From Planctomycetaceae bacterium (GTDB lineage: Bacteria > Planctomycetota > Planctomycetia > Pirellulales > Pirellulaceae): 5,179 nucleotides of DNA. Where the stretch lies: assembly GCA_024642765.1 (NCBI GenBank), contig JAHEAM010000307.1:1-5179 (forward strand). Direction: 5' to 3'. The position numbers were made by a program, and so were the translations under genes. A model generated the notes under the pieces. That model saw only the letters and a list, made by a program, of their open reading frames with translations, ran no database searches and had not been told where the DNA came from. Every line of letters starts with the position of its first letter. Position 1 is the stretch's first letter. This document shows, piece by piece, positions 1 through 5,179 of the stretch.

Positions 1-1
1 C

Positions 2-631
2 TTTTTCCAAAGCGGCAGGGATTTCGCGCATGAAGGCAACTTGATGATTTCGCAAGAGAACTTCGTGAAGTACTTTCGCTATCGCGCCCCGGACCCTCTG
101 TCGGTAGTCGATCTAGGGGTGATCAAGGTCAGCCCTGATGCGTCCATCACTGAAGTCGCGAATTCATTGCAATCGTCGTTCGGCCAGGAAGCGACCGTCT
201 TGACTCGCCAACAATTCATCGACAAGGAAATCAGTTTTTGGGCCAGGAACACGCCGATCGGAGTGATTTTTGCGATTGGCGCCTTGATGGGTTTTGTTGT
301 GGGTGTGATTATCTGTTATCAAATTCTCGCCAATGATATTTCCGAACACATGAGTGAATTCGCAACGCTGAGGGCAATGGGCTACGGCAACCGGTATTTT
401 TTTGCGTTGGTTGTTCAACAAGCCGTCTATTTGGCGCTGCTCGGATTCGTGCCCGGACTCCTGCTTTCCTGGTGTCTATTTGAACTGAATTCGAGCGTGA
501 CAGGTTTGCTGATGCATTTAACGTTTTCGCGCGTCTCAACTATTCTGCTGGCGACGATTGGGATGTGTGTTATCTCGGGACTGTTGGCGTTGCGAAAGCT
601 GTTAGCCGCCGATCCAGCAAGTTTGTTTTGA
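2..631 (+). CDS. devC: DevC-type ABC exporter permease, C-terminal part (5' end outside window)
   Basis: This is an inner-membrane permease of a MacB/FtsX-like ABC exporter. In Anabaena, DevBCA works with a TolC-like channel to export heterocyst glycolipids; the substrate here is unknown. The frame is open from the window edge, so only the last 209 residues are present. They begin with the end of the periplasmic domain, which contains VLTRQQFIDKE, a typical DevC segment. Three membrane segments follow at about nt 254-328 (IGVIFAIGALMGFVVGVIIC), 395-481 and 530-601. Between the first two lies the family's cytoplasmic coupling loop (EFATLRAMGYGNRYF). The protein ends in RKLLAADPASLF, which matches the usual DevC C-terminus, so the 3' end is intact. 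The cognate ATPase starts 38 nt downstream. The family call is firm; the exported substrate cannot be read from the sequence. Confidence 0.92.
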   Translation, partial: FFQSGRDFAHEGNLMISQENFVKYFRYRAPDPLSVVDLGVIKVSPDASITEVANSLQSSFGQEATVLTRQQFIDKEISFWARNTPIGVIFAIGALMGFVVGVIICYQILANDISEHMSEFATLRAMGYGNRYFFALVVQQAVYLALLGFVPGLLLSWCLFELNSSVTGLLMHLTFSRVSTILLATIGMCVISGLLALRKLLAADPASLF

Positions 632-669
632 AAGCGGTGGGTCACAATGCTGAAAATGGAAATACCATT

Positions 670-1803
670 ATGAATCAAAAAAACTTTGGACTCGATTCGC
701 TGATCGCTACTTGGGACTCAGACCCGGCGAACTTAAGCGTGAATGTCGAGCACTTGAATCATTACTACGGCGAAGGCGAAATGCGCAAACAAGTCTTGTT
801 TGATAATTGCCTAAAAATTCGTCGTGGCGAAATCGTGATCATGACGGGTCCCTCGGGTTCCGGAAAAACGACTTTATTGACGTTGATCGGAACTTTGCGC
901 CGTGTTCAAGAAGGCAGTTTGAAAGTGATTGGCCAAGAATTGAATGGCATTTCGGCGGCCAACACTACGGAACTCCGCAAGCAAATCGGATTTATTTTCC
1001 AAGCACATAACTTGTTCGAATCACTGACCGCCTTTCAAAACGTCAAAATGTCGACGGAGCTTTTGGGAATCGGAGATGCGGAGTCGCGGTTGAGCATTGA
1101 AACGACATTGCAACGCCTGGGGCTCGGGCATCGGATTCACTACAAACCAAAATCGTTGTCCGGCGGACAGAAACAACGTGTCGCCATTGCCCGGGGCATA
1201 ATCCACGAACCCAAACTCATCTTGGCCGACGAACCGACAGCCGCGCTCGATGCCGAATCCGGACGTGAGGTCGTGACGATCTTTCAAGAACTAGCTCGCA
1301 ATCAAGACTGCACGATTATCATTGTCACGCACGACAATCGGATCTTGGATGTGGCTGATCGCATTGTCAGTATGGTTGACGGAAACATTCGTTCCAACGT
1401 GTTGGTACAACGCAACGCAATGATGTGCCAAGTCCTCAATCAATTCCCAATCTTTCGCAGCATGACGCCACAAGCCATTTCTCAAGTCGCCGACAAAATG
1501 GACATGCGACGTTTCTCGCCAAACAGCGAAATTATTCGACAAGGCGAAATGGGCGCAGAGTTTTTCGTAATCGGGAAGGGCGAGGTGGACATTGAAGTCG
1601 ATAGCAAGAAAATAAATTCACTTTCGGAAGGCGCATTTTTTGGCGAGGTTTCGCTGATCAAACAACAACCGCGAAACGCAACCGTCCGCGCTCGAGACGA
1701 GGTCGTTTGTTTTGTACTCAGCAAAGACGAATTTCAATCGGTTATCGACAGCAGCACTCCGTTCGAAGAAGAATTGCGAAAGGCTATTTTCTCGCGCCAA
1801 TAG
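670..1803 (+). CDS. devA: DevA-type ABC exporter ATPase with C-terminal cyclic-nucleotide-binding domain
   Basis: This is the ATP-hydrolysing subunit that powers the DevC permease encoded just upstream. Residues 21-240 form a complete ABC domain: Walker A GPSGSGKTT (60-68), Q-loop Q111, signature LSGGQ (163-167), Walker B LILADEPT (183-190, catalytic E188), D-loop AALD (191-194) and switch H221. After a linker of about 15 residues, residues 256-372 form a CNB (CAP_ED-like) domain. Its phosphate-binding cassette FFGEVSLIKQQPRNATVRA (323-341) keeps the Glu (E326) and Arg (R335) that contact the cyclic nucleotide in CRP and PKA. Ordinary DevA proteins are about 220-250 residues and end after the ABC domain; this one has 377. 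I chose ATG 670, which has a weak GGA about 10 nt upstream. An ATG at 565 would overlap devC by 67 nt and add unconserved residues; GTG 637 is also possible. Cyclic-nucleotide control of export is inferred. Confidence 0.93.
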   Translation: MNQKNFGLDSLIATWDSDPANLSVNVEHLNHYYGEGEMRKQVLFDNCLKIRRGEIVIMTGPSGSGKTTLLTLIGTLRRVQEGSLKVIGQELNGISAANTTELRKQIGFIFQAHNLFESLTAFQNVKMSTELLGIGDAESRLSIETTLQRLGLGHRIHYKPKSLSGGQKQRVAIARGIIHEPKLILADEPTAALDAESGREVVTIFQELARNQDCTIIIVTHDNRILDVADRIVSMVDGNIRSNVLVQRNAMMCQVLNQFPIFRSMTPQAISQVADKMDMRRFSPNSEIIRQGEMGAEFFVIGKGEVDIEVDSKKINSLSEGAFFGEVSLIKQQPRNATVRARDEVVCFVLSKDEFQSVIDSSTPFEEELRKAIFSRQ

Positions 1804-1814
1804 CCAAACGCACT

Positions 1815-1845
1815 GCCGATTCTACTTCGTCAAAAAAGAATCGGC
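1815..1845 (+). repeat. Alternative inverted repeat sharing an arm with the distal terminator
   Basis: GCCGATTC at 1815-1822 is repeated at 1864-1871, and its complement GAATCGGC lies between them at 1838-1845. The central arm can therefore pair with either flank. The 1815-1822/1838-1845 hairpin has an 8-bp perfect stem and a 15-nt loop. It lies 11 nt after the devA stop codon on the plus strand but has no T-tract, so it could protect or end the devA transcript only by another mechanism. Confidence 0.5.
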
Positions 1846-1871
1846 TGGCCTCAAATGAGAACAGCCGATTC
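1832..1871 (-). terminator. Rho-independent terminator of the minus-strand secreted-protein gene (distal of two)
   Basis: On the minus strand a perfect 10-bp stem (1862-1871 paired with 1838-1847, sequence GAATCGGCTG) encloses a 14-nt loop that can itself form three more pairs (1850-1852 with 1857-1859). Six T residues follow directly on that strand (A-run 1832-1837 on the plus strand). This is the classic form of an intrinsic terminator. It lies about 60-100 nt beyond the stop codon of the gene at 1934-3616. No T-tract follows the stem on the plus strand, so it is not an obvious terminator for devA. Confidence 0.78.
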
Positions 1872-1876
1872 ACGCG

Positions 1877-1908
1877 AAAAAATCACGAAAAGCAACTTAG
1901 GAGTTGCT
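1877..1908 (-). terminator. Proximal hairpin with T-rich tail, probable first terminator of the minus-strand gene
   Basis: A perfect 7-bp stem (AGCAACT 1891-1897 with AGTTGCT 1902-1908) closes a 4-nt loop. On the minus strand it is followed by TTTCGTGATTTTTT (complement of 1877-1890). It begins 26 nt after the stop codon of the secreted-protein gene. The stem has only three G-C pairs, so it may be weak alone. It sits directly before the stronger distal hairpin, giving a tandem pair. Confidence 0.6.
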
Positions 1909-1933
1909 GGGGATCCAAATTAAAACCAATCGA

Positions 1934-3616
1934 CTACCGACGGGTGGTGCGACTGGAGGAATTCTGAGACATGGGAACAGGAACTATCGATTCTGTTGGA
2001 AAAGTTGATGGATTCAAGTCGAGACTAGGTGTCGGATAAAGAAAAGGACCAGGTGCGGGTTGCAGGGTCTCGATTCCTGGTGCCATCGGCATTTGCGGGT
2101 TGCAAGTGCTGCAACCGGGCTGACCGCAACCAACTCCGCCACAATTGCCAGGAGCAACTCCGCCAGGCATGCCATAGGCTCCTGGTCCGCCGCCCTGACC
2201 ATTTTGTCCATAGCCCGATGACTCACCATAGAACACCTGATCAAAATAGCTATTCATGCCGCCGAAGAGCTCGCGAAGCAAACCGTTTCGTTTGCAATAC
2301 AGACTATTGATGTCTCCGTAGCAAGGAGTTTGTGGCGGACAACCAGGTGGAAGAGGTCGATTGAGGACCCTTTCGTAAGCAAGTTCGTGGGCTGTATGGT
2401 TGAGCCAACCTACGGCATCGGGACTAATCAAAGCCACATCCACGACGTCCAGGGGACCGTTTGCAGCTTGTGCTTCGTTGGTAGCCGTGTCACCACCGGC
2501 TGGATTCCTGGTTGCTCTGGTTGGTGTATTGCTGTTAAGGGTATCGCCACCTGTCGCTTCGATTCCGATGCAGGCCATACCGTCAGCTCCAACTGCGACG
2601 AGCGAATAGATGCCTGCTGCGACACCCTTGAACTGAAAGACGCCAAAGTTGTCAACTGAAACCGAGTTGGCAACACTATCGTTTTGCAACAACATGACTC
2701 GCATAGCGCGAACATCGACGGGACGACCATTGATCTCGTCCATTTGGTGTAGGCGACCGACAAGTGTCCCGTCGGGACCGATTTTTACTTGATGGAACTT
2801 GATCGCAGTGCTTTCGACGGCTCGAGGACCGTGCGTTCCCAACCCCTCGACACCGTACAATTCGGCTGGGTCATCGGTTCCTTCATTCTCATCAATACGG
2901 CCGAACACCCGAAACTGAATTGCCGGCGCAAAGTATGTGATCCAATCCAAATTGATCGACGTTTCGTTTGCAACCGCCATTACTTCGATCGAACTAGGCA
3001 TTTTGTCAGCAGTTGATTCGCGGTAATCGATCGCATTAAAGCCAAAAGCACAAAATGCATTCGGGCCAATTCCGATCAGCGAATAAGTGCCTTCGCCGAG
3101 ATTCTCAAATGCGAAGTTTCCTTTTTCGTCTGTACGAGTTTCGTTGACAACGACGCCATGATTCAACAGTACGACTTGCACTTTCGCGACGTCGACATCC
3201 GAATCACCTTGAAGTCTTCCGGGCAGGTATCCCGTATTCGAAATCATTACCCAGTTGCCACGCAATTCAGGACCAACGTTTGCTATTCGATCTGTCGCAT
3301 TGGCCTGTTTCCAGCCTGCGAAACGAGTGCGAACGACAATTTTTTGTCCGGGTCCTCGATCCGTTTGACGGCCGAAAGCCGGCTCATCCAAGGAACTCGG
3401 TAGTAATGAATCTTGCGGGTTTGGCAAGTCACCAGGAATGATCTCGCCCTCTTGCTTCAACAGTTCCTTGAGTGGATCTGGCACTTGATTATTGAGAGCA
3501 GGTTCCAAATCTCCAAATTGCCAAGCCATCGAAACACTTGCGCTCGCCAGGCACAGTACACCTGTAGCTCCAAACAGTGTTGCCGATCGAAATGTTTCAA
3601 TGAATCTTTTAAGCAT
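1934..3616 (-). CDS. Secreted protein with two carboxypeptidase-regulatory-like repeats and a Cys/Gly/Pro-rich C-terminus; function unknown
   Basis: I do not recognise a named family; it resembles large planctomycete exported hypothetical proteins. With the ATG at 3616 it has 560 residues. Residues 1-31 form a Sec signal peptide: basic MLKRFIETFR, a hydrophobic core at about 12-29, and likely cleavage near VSMA-W. A TTG start at 3664 would add 16 polar residues before the signal, so I rejected it. Two related repeats of about 65 residues lie at 133-197 and 287-354. Both run GRL, then a V-rich strand with LL, then a D..G.F.F turn, then G.YSL..(I/V)G, which is typical of CNA-B/carboxypeptidase regulatory-like beta-sandwiches. 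After a low-complexity Asn/Thr/Gly stretch (355-388) comes a tail with Cys 426, 432 and 441, a Gly-rich stretch (464-501) with Cys 492, 497, 502 and 505, and a Pro-rich end. No sortase, lipobox or membrane anchor is visible. A role in the periplasm or on the surface is inferred. Tandem terminators follow the gene. Confidence 0.85.
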   Translation of the reverse strand: MLKRFIETFRSATLFGATGVLCLASASVSMAWQFGDLEPALNNQVPDPLKELLKQEGEIIPGDLPNPQDSLLPSSLDEPAFGRQTDRGPGQKIVVRTRFAGWKQANATDRIANVGPELRGNWVMISNTGYLPGRLQGDSDVDVAKVQVVLLNHGVVVNETRTDEKGNFAFENLGEGTYSLIGIGPNAFCAFGFNAIDYRESTADKMPSSIEVMAVANETSINLDWITYFAPAIQFRVFGRIDENEGTDDPAELYGVEGLGTHGPRAVESTAIKFHQVKIGPDGTLVGRLHQMDEINGRPVDVRAMRVMLLQNDSVANSVSVDNFGVFQFKGVAAGIYSLVAVGADGMACIGIEATGGDTLNSNTPTRATRNPAGGDTATNEAQAANGPLDVVDVALISPDAVGWLNHTAHELAYERVLNRPLPPGCPPQTPCYGDINSLYCKRNGLLRELFGGMNSYFDQVFYGESSGYGQNGQGGGPGAYGMPGGVAPGNCGGVGCGQPGCSTCNPQMPMAPGIETLQPAPGPFLYPTPSLDLNPSTFPTESIVPVPMSQNSSSRTTRR

Positions 3617-3864
3617 GGGATTCAGCTCGTAGAAAGGTGATCGTTGGCTCGCCTCAAGTGACAAGGTGGCCCGTTCCCCTTTGTTCGGAATCGTGTTTCG
3701 GCAGGATCAACCAAGACTTCCCAATTCCATCGCGAATTGACAATTTGCCGACTGCTTGTTCCTAACGTTTTCTTAAACGCGATTGAGCTTGAAATGCGAG
3801 CTGTTCCTTTCCAGACTACTCGCAAGCATTTTTCCGGAAAGAAAAACAAAACCACTGGGCTAAA

Positions 3865-3896
3865 CTTTGGCGACTATAAGGCTCCGTCTGCCAAAG
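3865..3896 (-). terminator. Weak terminator candidate after yceH
   Basis: CTTTGGC (3865-3871) pairs with GCCAAAG (3890-3896), and GAC/GTC (3872-3874 with 3886-3888) extends the stem past a one-base bulge. It starts 13 nt after the yceH stop codon. On the minus strand only TTT follows at once, with more T residues about 12 nt later (GGTTTTGTTTTTC), so termination here is uncertain. The rest of the 3617-3908 gap has no gene I can support. It should hold the promoter of the secreted-protein gene, but I found no convincing -35/-10 pair. Confidence 0.35.
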
Positions 3897-3908
3897 GGGA
3901 TGCACCTT

Positions 3909-4682
3909 TCAACTCAAATCAGATTCGATCTGTGCGATTCGTCTCAAGGCCTCGCTCAATTGCTCTTCGACTTGGTCAAGTCGCGATCGCAATTGCTCCA
4001 AGGCCAACATGGCGGGTGGCGTATTTACCAGTTCAGCCCTCGGGCTCCCATGACTCTCAATTGAAGTTAACAGGGTTTCTGGTTTCGAAGACTCAGAATC
4101 GGCTGTGTCGTAGACGCCAAGGCCCTCGGCCGCAATCGAGTTGCGGATTTTAACGAGTTCTTCGGTTCGGTAAAGATTGTGGGATACAACTTGCCCCCGA
4201 CCTGGAGGGGTTAATTCGAGCAGAAGGCCTTTTTCCTTCAGCGACTGTAGAATTGGCCTTAGCTCTTCCTGACCTGCAATCGGTTCCATCCGCGCGACGC
4301 GAGCCCGCAAGTCACCGATCGTTTGATGACCACGCAGCATCAGTTCGCACAAAACGGCCAACTCAGCCTTATCAACGCCAAACCACTCGTAGAGCAAATG
4401 TTTGTATCGAGGCACACGCCCATCGCCTTGAACTTCCATCGCTGCGCCCATTCCACGCAATCGATCAAGAACGTCAGCGGCCTCTTCCGGCGATAAATTC
4501 ATCAGCGGTGAACGGTTCGATTTTTGGTTGCAAGCCGTTGCAATTGAATTGAGTGTCATCGGATAGACATCGGGGGTTGTTTTCGATTTTTCAATCAAGA
4601 CGCCCGCGACGCGCCGCTCGAATCGATCAAGCGGCTTCCATGAAACATTTCCCGAGCCCTCTTTATTTGTTGATTCATTCAT
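3909..4682 (-). CDS. yceH: YceH/DUF480 (UPF0502) family protein, tandem winged-helix
   Basis: This is a small cytoplasmic protein of the YceH/DUF480 family, which is widespread in Proteobacteria and Planctomycetes and has no settled biochemical role. The family fold is two winged-helix domains, suggesting nucleic-acid or protein binding. The diagnostic block is at residues 35-64: TTPDVYP, then ACNQKSNR and PLMNLS. The second conserved block is LMLRGHQTIGDLRARVARM (114-132). Residues 225-256 form a probable coiled coil (LEQLRSRLDQVEEQLSEALR), as in the C-terminus of E. coli YceH. The protein has 257 residues against about 215 in E. coli. The excess is a polar N-terminal extension of about 15 residues and an acidic, Ser-rich linker (about 182-224) before the coiled coil. 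ATG 4682 has no recognisable ribosome binding site. The gene is transcribed away from lpxK and towards the secreted-protein gene, 292 nt away, so it is probably a single-gene unit. Confidence 0.93.
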   Translation of the reverse strand: MNESTNKEGSGNVSWKPLDRFERRVAGVLIEKSKTTPDVYPMTLNSIATACNQKSNRSPLMNLSPEEAADVLDRLRGMGAAMEVQGDGRVPRYKHLLYEWFGVDKAELAVLCELMLRGHQTIGDLRARVARMEPIAGQEELRPILQSLKEKGLLLELTPPGRGQVVSHNLYRTEELVKIRNSIAAEGLGVYDTADSESSKPETLLTSIESHGSPRAELVNTPPAMLALEQLRSRLDQVEEQLSEALRRIAQIESDLS

Positions 4683-4710
4683 TGGTTTGCATGATTGTTT
4701 CAGTGAACTA

Positions 4711-4720
4711 ATTGATCAAT
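4711..4720. promoter_or_regulatory. 10-bp palindrome ATTGATCAAT upstream of yceH
   Basis: A perfect palindrome lies about 30 nt upstream of the yceH start, where a promoter or operator would be expected. It shares the 8-bp core TTGATCAA with a longer palindrome at the lpxK start (4923-4936). It could be a repressor site, but a 10-bp palindrome can arise by chance. Confidence 0.25.
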
Positions 4721-4897
4721 ACAGTTTAACAATGTTTGACCGTACGCCGGACGCGTCAGCGAGTTACCAAAACCCTCTACGCCTTCGGAAATCCTCTAAC
4801 GCGAAACCCTTCGGCCAGTCAATCGCTGAAACGCCATGTTCCTACGCTTCCATCAATTGAGTATTGTAAGGGCTCACCAATTTCACAACGGGGTATC

Positions 4898-4913
4898 GCG
4901 AAAGTAATTTCGC
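4898..4913 (+). promoter_or_regulatory. Hairpin with GUAA tetraloop just before the lpxK start
   Basis: GCGAAA (4898-4903) pairs perfectly with TTTCGC (4908-4913) around a GTAA loop, which as RNA is a GNRA-type tetraloop. It ends 8 nt before the GTG chosen as the lpxK start, where a ribosome binding site would lie. In the transcript it could limit or position ribosome entry. It is not followed by a T-tract, so it is not a terminator. Confidence 0.4.
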
Positions 4914-4921
4914 ATGACTTT

Positions 4922-5179
4922 GTGTTTGATCAAACAAGACTCCTTCAGATCATCGCAAAACAGGACTCCACAGTCACTGCGAGTGCCATTCGCGCTGCGC
5001 TGTGGTGCCTCAAGCCGTTTTATCGCGTTAGCGTCGGGGTTCGCAATCTTTTTTTCACACTTGGCTGGTTCAAATCGAAACGCGTCTCGGTTCCTGTGAT
5101 CTCAATCGGTAACTTGACAACAGGCGGAACCGGCAAAACACCAATTGTCATTTGGCTTGCCCGTGCATTGCGTTCGCGC
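4922..5179 (+). CDS. lpxK: Tetraacyldisaccharide 4'-kinase LpxK, N-terminal part (3' end outside window)
   Basis: LpxK phosphorylates the 4' position of the tetraacyl-disaccharide-1-phosphate precursor to make lipid IVA, on the cytoplasmic face of the inner membrane. The first 86 residues are present and the frame is still open at the window end. Residues 26-50 form the hydrophobic N-terminal helix region (WCLKPFYRVSVGVRNLFF) that associates with the membrane. The family P-loop follows: VPVISIGNLTTGGTGKTP, with GGTGKT at 68-73. The distance from start to P-loop fits the family. No in-frame ATG lies between the upstream stop (TAA 4727-4729) and the window end, so GTG 4922 is the best start. 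No Shine-Dalgarno sequence is visible. An ATG at 4914 is in another frame and gives an unrelated peptide. The gene implies an LPS-type outer membrane. Family call firm, start moderately sure. Confidence 0.92.
   Translation, partial: MFDQTRLLQIIAKQDSTVTASAIRAALWCLKPFYRVSVGVRNLFFTLGWFKSKRVSVPVISIGNLTTGGTGKTPIVIWLARALRSR
4923..4936. promoter_or_regulatory. 14-bp perfect palindrome TGTTTGATCAAACA overlapping the lpxK start
   Basis: This perfect 14-bp palindrome begins at the second base of the GTG start codon. Its core TTGATCAA recurs in the palindrome at 4711-4720. It could be a protein-binding site or an RNA hairpin at the translation start, although with no loop bases only the outer pairs could form in RNA. 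It is also codon sequence, so it may be coincidental. Confidence 0.25.

Noticed and set aside
565..669. Upstream extension of the devA gene to an ATG at 565
   Set aside because: It would overlap the conserved end of devC by 67 nt and add 35 residues with no resemblance to DevA. ATG 670 fits the family.
3617..3664. TTG start for the secreted protein 16 codons upstream
   Set aside because: The extension is polar and would bury the signal peptide. ATG 3616 gives a standard basic, hydrophobic and cleavage-site layout.
3737..3742. TTGACA on the plus strand, resembling a -35 box
   Set aside because: No acceptable -10 box lies 16-18 nt downstream and no plus-strand gene starts nearby.
3831..3840. 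Palindrome TTTCCGGAAA upstream of the secreted-protein gene
   Set aside because: It is short, lies more than 200 nt from the start codon, and has no second copy nearby; easily chance.
3622..3855. 77-codon minus-strand frame just before the secreted-protein gene
   Set aside because: GTG start, no ribosome binding site and no family features. Its sequence looks like random translation of a leader region.
3737..4153. 138-codon open frame on the plus strand
   Set aside because: It overlaps the conserved yceH gene antisense, has an irregular composition and no recognisable motif.
4914..5099. 61-codon plus-strand frame beginning at ATG 4914
   Set aside because: It lies in a different frame from the clear LpxK P-loop and is a shadow of that gene.

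Overview
The window looks like chromosomal DNA of a planctomycete, most likely a relative of Rhodopirellula (Pirellulaceae). The grounds are a moderate GC content, weak or absent Shine-Dalgarno sequences, a DevC/DevA-type exporter, a secreted Cys/Gly/Pro-rich protein with carboxypeptidase-regulatory-like repeats, and lipid A genes. This placement is inference from gene style; there is no rRNA or other marker to confirm it.

Layout: (1) Positions 2-631 (+) hold the 3' part of a DevC-type ABC permease. Positions 670-1803 (+) hold its DevA-type ATPase, which carries an unusual C-terminal cyclic-nucleotide-binding (CNB) domain. The two genes are 38 nt apart and are probably one operon; a DevB-type membrane fusion protein would be expected just upstream, outside the window. 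(2) Positions 1804-1933 separate convergent genes and hold two tandem hairpins, each followed by a T-rich tract when read on the minus strand. They are terminators for the minus-strand gene. (3) Positions 1934-3616 (-) encode a 560-residue secreted protein of unknown function with two related beta-sandwich repeats and a cysteine-rich C-terminal segment. (4) Positions 3617-3908 are intergenic, with one weak terminator candidate. (5) Positions 3909-4682 (-) encode a YceH/DUF480 protein. (6) Positions 4683-4921 are a divergent promoter region with palindromes and a small hairpin. (7) Positions 4922-5179 (+) are the start of lpxK (lipid A 4'-kinase), cut by the window end.

How the genes work together: the DevC/DevA pair forms the inner-membrane engine of an envelope exporter, and LpxK makes the lipid A anchor of the outer membrane. 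The region therefore leans towards cell-envelope functions, but the transcription units are separate and there is no direct evidence that they cooperate. The most interesting feature is the exporter ATPase fused to a CNB domain that keeps its key ligand-binding residues, which suggests export controlled by a cyclic nucleotide. I found no tRNA, rRNA, CRISPR array, insertion sequence or phage gene.
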